The notes beneath the pieces are model-generated. The model had not been told where the DNA came from. It made no database searches and worked only from the letters and a program-made list of their open reading frames with translations. From JAJTHJ01 sp046316025 (lineage in GTDB: Bacteria; Pseudomonadota; Gammaproteobacteria; Burkholderiales; Burkholderiaceae_F), in contig JBKCXU010000103.1 in assembly GCA_046316025.1 (NCBI GenBank), positions 22,105 through 86,104 on the forward strand: a stretch of 64,000 nucleotides of DNA, read 5' to 3'. Positions 45,756 to 52,821 of this stretch are shown one piece after another. Each line of letters begins with the position of its first letter. Within the stretch, counting starts at the first letter, position 1. Both the position numbers and the translations under genes were made by a program.

Positions 45756-47204
45756 TCAACCCGCCAACCGCCGCCGCAAGATATCGTTGACCTGCTGCGG
45801 ATTGGCTTTGCCGCGGGTGGCGCGCATGCACTGACCGACCAGCGCATTGAACGCTTTTTCCTTGCCGGCGCGGAACTCTTCGACCGACTTGGCGTTGGCG
45901 GCGAGCACTTCGTCGATCACCGCTTCCAGCGCGCTGGTATCCGAGATTTGCCGCAAGCCACGTCTGTCGATGATCGCGTCGGCGGACTCGCCCTCGCGCG
46001 CCCACAGCGCGGCAAACACGTCCTTGGCGGTCTTGTTGTTGATCGTGCCGTCGGCCACGCGGGCGATCAGCCCGGCCAGTTGCTGCGGGTTCACGGGTGC
46101 CGACTCGATGGCCAGGCCGGAGTCGTTCAGCGCCGCGGCGAGTTCGCCCATCACCCAGTTGGCGGCGGCCTTCTTGTCCGCCACCAGCGCAGCCACGGCC
46201 TCGAAGTAGTCCGCGGTGGCGCGTGTGTCGGTGAGCGTCTGCGCGTCGGTGGCGGTCAGCCCATAGTCGCGCACAAAGCGCTCGCGCCGCGCGGCGGGCA
46301 ACTCTGGCAGGCCGGCGCCCACCTGGTCGATCCACTCGGCGCTGATGGCCAGCGGCAGCAGGTCGGGGTCGGGGAAGTAGCGATAGTCCATCGCGTCTTC
46401 CTTGCTGCGCATGCTGCGGGTTTCGTCGCGCGCCGGGTCGTACAGGCGCGTTTCCTGCACCACCGTGCCGCCGTCTTCGATCAGCTCGATCTGCCGGCGC
46501 GCCTCGAACTCGATCGCCCGCTCCAGAAAGCGGAAGCTGTTCAGGTTCTTGATCTCGCAGCGGGTGCCGAGCTTGTCCGAGCCCGCCGGCCGCACCGAGA
46601 CGTTGGCGTCGCAGCGGAACGACCCTTCCTGCATGTTGCCGTCGCAGATGCCGAGCCACACCACCAGCGAATGCAGCGCCTTGGCGTAGGCCACCGCTTC
46701 GGCAGCCGAGCGCAGTTCCGGCTCGGTGACGATCTCCAGCAGAGGTGTGCCGGCGCGGTTCAGGTCGATACCGCTTTGCCCGTGAAAATCCTCGTGCAGC
46801 GACTTGCCGGCGTCTTCTTCCAGATGCGCGCGTGTAAGCCGGACGGTCTTGGCGTAGGGCTCGCCGTTCCTGGGCGTGACGACGAAGCTGAGCGTGCCGC
46901 CCTGCACGACCGGCATCTCGTACTGGCTGATCTGGTAGCCCTTCGGCAGATCCGGGTAGAAGTAGTTTTTGCGTGCGAAGACGCTGCGCTCGGCAATGGT
47001 GGCGCCGATCGCCAGTCCGAAGCGGACCGCCCGCTCGACCGCGCCGCGATTGAGCACCGGCAGCGTGCCCGGCAGCGCCAGATCGACCGCGCAGGCCTGG
47101 GTGTTGGGCGCGGCGCCGAACGCCGTGCTCGCCCCCGAAAAGATCTTGCTCGCCGTGGACAACTGCGCGTGCGTTTCTAGGCCGATGACGATTTCCCAGT
47201 TCAT
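45756..47204 (-). CDS. gatB: Aspartyl/glutamyl-tRNA amidotransferase subunit B
   Basis: 482-residue GatB, the kinase/transamidase subunit that converts Asp-tRNA(Asn) or Glu-tRNA(Gln) to the amide form. Family motifs: EIVIGLETHAQLSTASKIFSG at the start, SGIDLNRAGTPLLEIVTEPE, and RCDANVSVRP. The C-terminal helical tRNA-binding domain ends KANPQQVNDILRRRLAG. Its ATG overlaps the stop of the inserted GIY-YIG gene by 4 nt, so gatB translation is likely coupled to that foreign gene. Confidence 0.97.
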   Translation of the reverse strand: MNWEIVIGLETHAQLSTASKIFSGASTAFGAAPNTQACAVDLALPGTLPVLNRGAVERAVRFGLAIGATIAERSVFARKNYFYPDLPKGYQISQYEMPVVQGGTLSFVVTPRNGEPYAKTVRLTRAHLEEDAGKSLHEDFHGQSGIDLNRAGTPLLEIVTEPELRSAAEAVAYAKALHSLVVWLGICDGNMQEGSFRCDANVSVRPAGSDKLGTRCEIKNLNSFRFLERAIEFEARRQIELIEDGGTVVQETRLYDPARDETRSMRSKEDAMDYRYFPDPDLLPLAISAEWIDQVGAGLPELPAARRERFVRDYGLTATDAQTLTDTRATADYFEAVAALVADKKAAANWVMGELAAALNDSGLAIESAPVNPQQLAGLIARVADGTINNKTAKDVFAALWAREGESADAIIDRRGLRQISDTSALEAVIDEVLAANAKSVEEFRAGKEKAFNALVGQCMRATRGKANPQQVNDILRRRLAG

Positions 47205-48052
47205 TTCCCTGGCCTCGATTGAGCACTGGCCGATGGCTCGGTACGCCACTCGATTAGTCCGTTGGCGCCTCCGCCATGAATCACGGACGCAGCCGCGCTA
47301 GGGCTCGAAAACTCCACGTCACGGGTGAAGAGCAGAAGTCCGTCTTTCTCAACCAATGCGCCGCTCTGCACCATCTCCGACCTCATCGCAACAAGAGTGG
47401 GCTGCCGACGCAGGGCCGCAGGGCGCTCATGAAGAACAGCCGTCGATCCCTTGTAAACCACAAAGCCGTTCGGTGTGCGATCACCGCGCGCTATCGCACC
47501 CTTCACCCTACAAACGAGCGGCAGTGCCGGACGGTCGGGCGACTCTCGTGCTGGGGTCAGGGGCACAAAGAGGTCAGACCCTAGCACCGGAAGGAGTTGC
47601 TGGATGCGGCCGAGGAAAACCTCCATGTCCTCGCGGTCGGACTCCGGCAACTTCGCTCCACTCCCAACCGTGTTTTCCAGCTCAAAGCGGCCGACGCGCT
47701 CAGCCTCGGCGATAAGACGGCCCTCCAAGTAGCGTACGTGCGCCTTGGTCAGGTTGTCGTCTTTGCTAACAAAGATCATTGCCGAAACCCAGAAGTCCTT
47801 GGACTTGTGAATCTTGAGGCGCTCACGCAGAACCTCCGCCTCTCCAATGTAGGTGCGAGGCATCCCTGTCTCCGGGTTTGTGCCGGACAGCACGTACACG
47901 CCACTCTGTAGCGACTCGGGCCTTCGATGGAGTTCTTCGAACTCGGTCCTGGGTGCAGCGACGGCTTTGCCGCTCCAGTTGGATATCTCGGCTACGCGGA
48001 GGCGCTTCGCGTCTCCGTGCGGTAAGAAGAGCTTGATCGTCGCAGCCGCCAT
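47201..48052 (-). CDS. GIY-YIG nuclease-domain protein with DUF4357-like C-terminus
   Basis: 283 residues. The GIY-YIG fold begins at Gly51-Val-Tyr53 and has Tyr68-Ile-Gly70, with a probable metal-binding Glu in HVRYLEGRLIAEA near 110. The C-terminal region (about 215-275, NGFVVYKGSTAVLHERP) looks like a DUF4357 domain. It is less GC-rich than gatA and gatB, so transfer is likely. It sits 16 nt after gatA and overlaps gatB by ATGA. Residues near 190-200 (LGSDLFVPLTP) are encoded by a REP-A-like stretch. Its DNA target and purpose are unknown. Confidence 0.87.
   Translation of the reverse strand: MAAATIKLFLPHGDAKRLRVAEISNWSGKAVAAPRTEFEELHRRPESLQSGVYVLSGTNPETGMPRTYIGEAEVLRERLKIHKSKDFWVSAMIFVSKDDNLTKAHVRYLEGRLIAEAERVGRFELENTVGSGAKLPESDREDMEVFLGRIQQLLPVLGSDLFVPLTPARESPDRPALPLVCRVKGAIARGDRTPNGFVVYKGSTAVLHERPAALRRQPTLVAMRSEMVQSGALVEKDGLLLFTRDVEFSSPSAAASVIHGGGANGLIEWRTEPSASAQSRPGK
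47552..47587. repeat. Degenerate REP-A-like stretch inside the GIY-YIG gene
   Basis: Contains GGGGTCAGGGG and GGTCAGACCC, close to the GGGGTCAGACCCC core seen at 2414, 3188 and 55942, but without a full palindrome. It is translated on the minus strand as part of the GIY-YIG protein. The match may be old or partly by chance. Confidence 0.45.
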
Positions 48053-48068
48053 ATCAGTCGCAACGCCC

Positions 48069-49544
48069 TCAATACCCCGCCGGCACCCGCCGATGCCAAT
48101 CGGTCGCCTGCTGGTAGGCGTGCGCCACACCGAGCATCTTCGCTTCCTCGAAGTAGTTGGCCATCAGTTGCAGGCCGACCGGACGGCCGCTGTTGACCGG
48201 ATCTGCACCGAAGCCGCAGGGGATGCTCATGCTGGGGATGCCTGCGAGCGATCCCGGCACGGTGTACAGATCGGCCAGGTACATCGCCACCGGATCGTCG
48301 GCCTTCTCACCGAAGCCGAAGGCGACACTGGTCGTCACCGGGCCGGCGATCACGTCGCACTGCGTAAAGGCTCGCGCGAAGTCCTGCGCGATCAGCCGGC
48401 GCACCTGCATCGCCTTGATGAAGTAAGCGTCGTAGTAGCCGTGCGAGAGCACGTAAGTGCCGATCAGGATGCGCCGCTTGGGTTCCGCACCGAAGCCTTC
48501 GGAGCGGCTCTTCTTGATCATGTCGATCAAGTCGTCGTACTGCGCGGCACGGTGGCCGTAGCGCACGCCGTCGAAGCGCGACAAATTGCTGCTTGCCTCG
48601 GCCGGTGCGACCACGTAGTAGACGGGGATGCCGAGTTCGGCGTTGGGCAGGCTGATCTCCACGAGCCGGGCGCCAAGCTTTTCGTATTCGGCGAGCGCGG
48701 CGCGCACGCCGGCTTCCACATCGGGTGCCAGGCCGGCGCCGAAGAACTCCTTCGGCACGCCGATCTTCAGGCCGCGCACGCCGTCGTTGAGGCTGCGCGT
48801 GTAGTCCTCGCGCGGGCGGTCGATGCTGGTCGAGTCCTTGGGGTCGAAGCCGAGCATCGCGTTGAACACGAGCGCGCAGTCCTCGGCCGAATAGGTCATC
48901 AGCCCCGCGGTGTCGAGCGAGGAGGCGAAAGCGATCATCCCGTAGCGCGACGGCCGGCCATAGGTGGGCTTGGTGCCGGTGATGCCGGCAAAGGCCGCCG
49001 GCTCGCGGATCGAGCCGCCTGTGTCGGTGGCGCTCGCCACCGGCGCGATGCGCGCCGCCACTGCCGCGGCCGAGCCGCCCGAGGAGCCGCCCGGCACCGC
49101 GCCCTTGTCCCAGGGGTTGAGCACGTTGCCGAAAGCGCTGTTCTCGTTGGACGAGCCCATCGCGAACTCGTCGCAATTCAATTTGCCCAGGCAGACCATG
49201 CCGGCCTGCGCCAGGTTGGCGACCACCGTCGCGTCGAACGGGCTCATGTAGCCCTGCAACATCTTCGACGACGCGGTGCTCGCCCAGTCGCGCGTGACGA
49301 AGATGTCCTTGTGCGCGAGCGGCACGCCGAGCAGCGCGCCGCGTTCGCCGCGTGCGCGCCGCGCATCGGCGGCGCGCGCCTGCGCCAGCGTGACCTCGGG
49401 CCGCACATCGAGAAAGGCATTGAGGTCGCGGTGCGCCTCGATCCGCGCCAGCGCGATACTCGCTAACTCGACTGCCGACACTTTGCCCGCATCGAGCAGC
49501 CGGCCGAGTTCCGCCACCGACGCATGCGCCAGCTCCGTGCTCAT
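48069..49544 (-). CDS. gatA: Aspartyl/glutamyl-tRNA amidotransferase subunit A
   Basis: 491-residue amidase-signature glutaminase subunit providing ammonia to GatB. The Ser-cis-Ser-Lys triad is visible: Lys in LLGVPLAHKDIF near 78, and serines in VPGGSSGGSAAAVAARIAPVASATDTGGSIREPA near 155-180. It overlaps gatC by 4 nt (ATGA). The start was chosen from that overlap. Confidence 0.97.
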   Translation of the reverse strand: MSTELAHASVAELGRLLDAGKVSAVELASIALARIEAHRDLNAFLDVRPEVTLAQARAADARRARGERGALLGVPLAHKDIFVTRDWASTASSKMLQGYMSPFDATVVANLAQAGMVCLGKLNCDEFAMGSSNENSAFGNVLNPWDKGAVPGGSSGGSAAAVAARIAPVASATDTGGSIREPAAFAGITGTKPTYGRPSRYGMIAFASSLDTAGLMTYSAEDCALVFNAMLGFDPKDSTSIDRPREDYTRSLNDGVRGLKIGVPKEFFGAGLAPDVEAGVRAALAEYEKLGARLVEISLPNAELGIPVYYVVAPAEASSNLSRFDGVRYGHRAAQYDDLIDMIKKSRSEGFGAEPKRRILIGTYVLSHGYYDAYFIKAMQVRRLIAQDFARAFTQCDVIAGPVTTSVAFGFGEKADDPVAMYLADLYTVPGSLAGIPSMSIPCGFGADPVNSGRPVGLQLMANYFEEAKMLGVAHAYQQATDWHRRVPAGY

Positions 49545-49828
49545 TCGATCACCTTCGGCACGAGGAACAGCCCATCCTGCTGCTCGGGCGCGTTGCGCAG
49601 GTTGGCGGCGCGATCGTCGGCCTCGGTCACCGCGTCGTCGCGCAGGCGCTGCGTGCCGCCCAGCGGATGCGCCATCGGCTCCACGCCGGCGGTGTCCACC
49701 GCGCGCATCTTTTCGATCATCGCGAAGATGTCGTTCAGTTGTGCAAGCGTGGCCTGCGCCTGCGCATCGTCGATTTGGATACGCGCCAGGTGGGCGATCC
49801 GCTGCACGTCGTCGAGGGAAAGTGACAT
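49541..49828 (-). CDS. gatC: Aspartyl/glutamyl-tRNA amidotransferase subunit C
   Basis: 95-residue GatC, a small clamp that stabilises GatA and GatB. Family features: LSLDDVQRIAHLARIQID at the N-terminus and the central VEPMAHPLGGTQRLRDD. The upstream in-frame extension to 49873 is not conserved. It is the first gene of gatC-gatA-(GIY-YIG)-gatB. Confidence 0.93.
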   Translation of the reverse strand: MSLSLDDVQRIAHLARIQIDDAQAQATLAQLNDIFAMIEKMRAVDTAGVEPMAHPLGGTQRLRDDAVTEADDRAANLRNAPEQQDGLFLVPKVIE

Positions 49829-49971
49829 GGGGACGGGAGTCCCGTAGAGGAGCCATTCCAGAGGGGAATGCAATAATACAAGTCGCTCCCCGGTCGAGGT
49901 CGTGCCGGACGCCCGCCGCGTCCGCGCGACAGCGCACCCGCAACCTCCACTGACAAGGTTTCAACGCTCCG
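49829..49971. promoter_or_regulatory. Divergent gatC/mreB control region
   Basis: The only space between two divergent operons, so it must hold both promoters. Two small hairpins are visible: GGGAC/GTCCC at 49830-49843, against the gatC start, and CATTCC/GGAATG at 49854-49870. An AT-rich CAATAATACA at 49871-49880 is the best -10 candidate for mreB, but no matching -35 was found. Inference only. Confidence 0.4.
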
Positions 49972-51015
49972 ATGTTCGGATCTCTTCGCGGTTATTTTTC
50001 CAGCGACCTCGCCATCGACCTCGGCACCGCCAACACGCTCATTTACGTGCGCGGTAAAGGGGTTGTGCTCGACGAGCCGTCGGTGGTGGCCATTGCCCAG
50101 GAGGGCGGCCCCAACTCCAAGCGGATGATCCGCGCCGTCGGCCGCGAGGCCAAGCAGATGCTCGGCAAGGTGCCCGGCAACATCGAGGCGATCCGGCCGA
50201 TGAAGGACGGTGTGATCGCCGACTTCGACGTGACCGAGCAGATGTTGAAGCAGTTCATCAAGATGGTGCACCCCTCGTCGCTGCTGGCGCCGAGCCCGCG
50301 CATCATCATCTGCGTGCCCTGCGGCTCGACCCAGGTCGAGCGGCGCGCGATCAAGGAGTCGGCCGAAGCCGCCGGCGCCTCGCAGGTGTTCCTGATCGAA
50401 GAGCCGATGGCCGCGGCCATCGGCGCCGGGCTGCCGGTGTCGGAGGCCTCCGGCTCGATGGTGGTCGATATCGGCGGCGGCACCACCGAGGTCGGCGTGA
50501 TCTCGCTGGGCGGCATGGTCTACAAGGGCAGCGTGCGCGTCGGTGGCGACAAGTTCGACGACGCGATCATCAACTACATTCGCCGCAACTACGGCATGCT
50601 GATCGGCGAGCCGACCGCGGAGAACATCAAGAAGACGATCGGCTCGGCCTTCCCAGGGTCCGAGGTGCGCGAGATGGAGGTCAAGGGCCGCAACCTGTCC
50701 GAGGGCATCCCGCGCGCCTTCACCATCTCCAGCAACGAGATCCTGGAGGCGCTGACCGACCCGCTGAACCAGATCGTCAGCGCGGTGAAAATCGCGCTGG
50801 AGCAAACGCCGCCCGAGCTCGGCGCCGACATCGCCGAGCGCGGCATGGTGCTGACCGGCGGCGGCGCGCTGCTGCGCGACCTCGACCGTCTGCTGATGGA
50901 AGAAACCGGCCTGCCGGTGGTGGTGGCCGAAGACCCGCTGACCTGTGTCGTGCGCGGCTGCGGCGTGGCGCTGGAGCGGATGGACAAGCTGGGGTCGATT
51001 TTTGCCAATGGTTGA
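49972..51015 (+). CDS. mreB: Rod-shape actin homologue MreB
   Basis: 347-residue bacterial actin that guides lateral wall synthesis. ATP-binding motifs: SSDLAIDLGTANTLIYVRGKG at the N-terminus, GSMVVDIGGGTTEVGVISLGG near 162 and MVLTGGGALLRDLDRLL near 287. It is the first gene of mreBCD-mrdA-rodA-rlpA. A structured gap follows before mreC. Confidence 0.98.
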   Translation: MFGSLRGYFSSDLAIDLGTANTLIYVRGKGVVLDEPSVVAIAQEGGPNSKRMIRAVGREAKQMLGKVPGNIEAIRPMKDGVIADFDVTEQMLKQFIKMVHPSSLLAPSPRIIICVPCGSTQVERRAIKESAEAAGASQVFLIEEPMAAAIGAGLPVSEASGSMVVDIGGGTTEVGVISLGGMVYKGSVRVGGDKFDDAIINYIRRNYGMLIGEPTAENIKKTIGSAFPGSEVREMEVKGRNLSEGIPRAFTISSNEILEALTDPLNQIVSAVKIALEQTPPELGADIAERGMVLTGGGALLRDLDRLLMEETGLPVVVAEDPLTCVVRGCGVALERMDKLGSIFANG

Positions 51016-51035
51016 TGACGGCAGTGAAGATGAAG

Positions 51036-51112
51036 ATGACGGCGCTACGCGCCTGTGAAGACGAGTCACAGCCCGCGCAAGCGGGCGTCACAGGCGGCGC
51101 AGCCACCGTCAT
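51036..51112 (+). promoter_or_regulatory. Structured element between mreB and mreC
   Basis: Nested inverted repeats: outer ATGACGG/CCGTCAT (51036-51042, 51106-51112), middle GCCTGTGA/TCACAGGC (51051-51058, 51088-51095) and inner GCCCGC/GCGGGC with a GCAA loop (51071-51086). No T-run follows, so it is not a classical terminator. It could slow RNA polymerase or set an mRNA processing point, lowering mreCD relative to mreB. Confidence 0.6.
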
Positions 51113-51128
51113 TTTCACCTGCTGAGGT

Positions 51129-52025
51129 ATGGACCACGCCCCCCCACCCCTCTTCACCCAGGGTGTGCCCGCCCGCGCGCGGCTGGCGTTTTTCGCCTTG
51201 CTGGCGGTGGCGCTGATGATCGTCGATGCCCGGGTGCGCGCGCTGGACACGATGCGCCTCGGCGTGGGCGTGCTGCTCTACCCGCTGCAACAGGCGGTGC
51301 TGCTGCCGGTGCGGGCGGCCGAGGCGGTGGGCGACTACTTCGCTTCGGCCACCGCGCTGGGGCGCGAAAACGAACAGTTGCGCCGCAGCCTGGCCGAACA
51401 GGCGCAGGCCGTGCAGCAGGCGCGCCAGTTGCAGGCCGAGAACGACCGCCTGCGCGCGCTGCTTGCCGCGAGCGAGCGGGCGGCCGTGCCGGGCATGCTC
51501 GCGCAGGTCGTCTACGAGTCGCCCGACCGCTTCAGCCGCAAGCTGGTGGTCGATCGCGGCGCCACCCAGGGCGTACGGCCCGGCCAGCCGGTGATCGACG
51601 ACCGTGGCGTGGTGGGCCAGGTCACGCGCAGCTTTCCTCTCACCGCCGAGGTCACGCTGCTGACCGACAAGGAGCAGAGCATCCCGGTGCAGATCGTGCG
51701 CAACGGGCTGCGCGGGGTGGCCTTCGGCGGAGCCGAGCCGGGCACGCTGGAGCTGCGCTTCATGGCCACCAATGCCGATCTCGTGGCGGGCGATGAGGCG
51801 CTCACCTCCGGGCTGGACGGCGTCTACCCGGCCGGGCTGGCGGTGGCGCGCGTCGAGCGGGTCGAGCGCGTCGGCGGCGAGCAGTTTGCGCGAGTGGTGA
51901 TGCGGCCGGCCGCCGGCGTCGACGCGCACACGCACTTGCTGGTGTTGCAGGTCGAGCCGGCGGCAGTGGCGCCGCCGCCGGCGGCCGAGCCCGCCCGCGG
52001 GCGCGATGCGCGCCGGCGGCCGTAA
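51129..52025 (+). CDS. mreC: Rod-shape determining protein MreC
   Basis: 298 residues. One N-terminal membrane helix (ARLAFFALLAVALMIV), a coiled coil (about 75-110, ENEQLRRSLAEQAQAVQQARQLQAENDRLR), then the periplasmic beta-barrel domain (YESPDRFSRKLVVDRGATQGVRPGQPV). It links MreB to the PBP2/RodA synthases. The alanine/proline-rich tail is poorly conserved. mreD follows 27 nt downstream. Confidence 0.96.
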   Translation: MDHAPPPLFTQGVPARARLAFFALLAVALMIVDARVRALDTMRLGVGVLLYPLQQAVLLPVRAAEAVGDYFASATALGRENEQLRRSLAEQAQAVQQARQLQAENDRLRALLAASERAAVPGMLAQVVYESPDRFSRKLVVDRGATQGVRPGQPVIDDRGVVGQVTRSFPLTAEVTLLTDKEQSIPVQIVRNGLRGVAFGGAEPGTLELRFMATNADLVAGDEALTSGLDGVYPAGLAVARVERVERVGGEQFARVVMRPAAGVDAHTHLLVLQVEPAAVAPPPAAEPARGRDARRRP

Positions 52026-52052
52026 GCGCAGGCGACGCAGGGACGGGCGATC

Positions 52053-52661
52053 GTGAGCCGCTGGTGGAGCCGATTTCGCGCGAGCTTCGCGCCGCCGCAC
52101 CCGAGCACGCTGGCACCGATCCAGCTGCCGACTGGCGGCATCGTCTCCACCGGGCGCGCGACCATCCTGCTGCGGCCGGCCAACCCGCTGTTCGTCTGGG
52201 GCTCGATCGTCGTGGCGTTGCTTTTGGCGTTGCTGCCCTTCGGCGCCAGCCCCTGGGTGCCCGACTGGGTCGCCCTGGCGCTCGTGTTCTGGAACGTACA
52301 CCAGCCGCGGCGGGTCGGCATGGCGGCGGCCTTCGTGCTCGGCCTGCTGCTGGACGTGCATGCCGGCGCGCTGCTCGGCGAGCACGCGCTCGCCTACACG
52401 CTGCTCACTTACGGCGCCATCGCGCTGCACCGGCGCGTGCAGTGGTTTCCGCTCGGCGGCCAGATGCTGATCGTGCTGCCGTTGCTGCTGCTGGCTCAGG
52501 GCGTGGTGCTGCTGGTGCGGCTGTGGGTGGGAGGGGAGTTTCCCGGCTGGAGTTACTTCTTGTCGGCCGTCGTCGGCACGCTGCTGTGGCCGCTGCTCAC
52601 CCGCCTGCTGCTGGCGCCGCAGCGACGACCCTTGGAACGCGACGAGACGCGACCGCTCTAA
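52053..52661 (+). CDS. mreD: Rod-shape determining protein MreD
   Basis: 202-residue inner-membrane protein with five to six hydrophobic segments from about residue 48 onward (WGSIVVALLLALLPFG; PDWVALALVFWNVHQPRRVGMAAAFVLGLLLDVHAGALLGEHAL). The first 45 soluble residues are longer than usual. The GTG start was chosen for its distance from mreC; an internal start cannot be excluded. An inverted REP-B pair separates it from mrdA. Confidence 0.92.
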   Translation: MSRWWSRFRASFAPPHPSTLAPIQLPTGGIVSTGRATILLRPANPLFVWGSIVVALLLALLPFGASPWVPDWVALALVFWNVHQPRRVGMAAAFVLGLLLDVHAGALLGEHALAYTLLTYGAIALHRRVQWFPLGGQMLIVLPLLLLAQGVVLLVRLWVGGEFPGWSYFLSAVVGTLLWPLLTRLLLAPQRRPLERDETRPL

Positions 52662-52701
52662 CGAAAGCCATGACGATCCCCCTGCGCGTCAACGCTTGTT
52701 T

Positions 52702-52799
52702 CTCCCTCCCCTTCAAGGGGAGGGCGGGGTGGGGATGGGTTCTGCCACGCTGCGGCGAAACCCATCCCCCTCCCCACCTCCCCCTTGAAGGGGGAGGAG
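52702..52799. repeat. Inverted pair of REP-B elements (REPIN-like)
   Basis: Two C-rich hairpins (CCCCTTCAAGGGG type near 52707-52722, CCCCCTTGAAGGGGG type near 52780-52795) face each other. Each has a GGGGTGGGGATGGGTT or AACCCATCCCC tail, so arms of about 40 bp surround a 15-base centre (52743-52757). The whole can fold into one long hairpin. It fills the gap between mreD and mrdA. Confidence 0.85.
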
Positions 52800-52821
52800 T
52801 TGCCATCGTCGCGCCCTAGCC

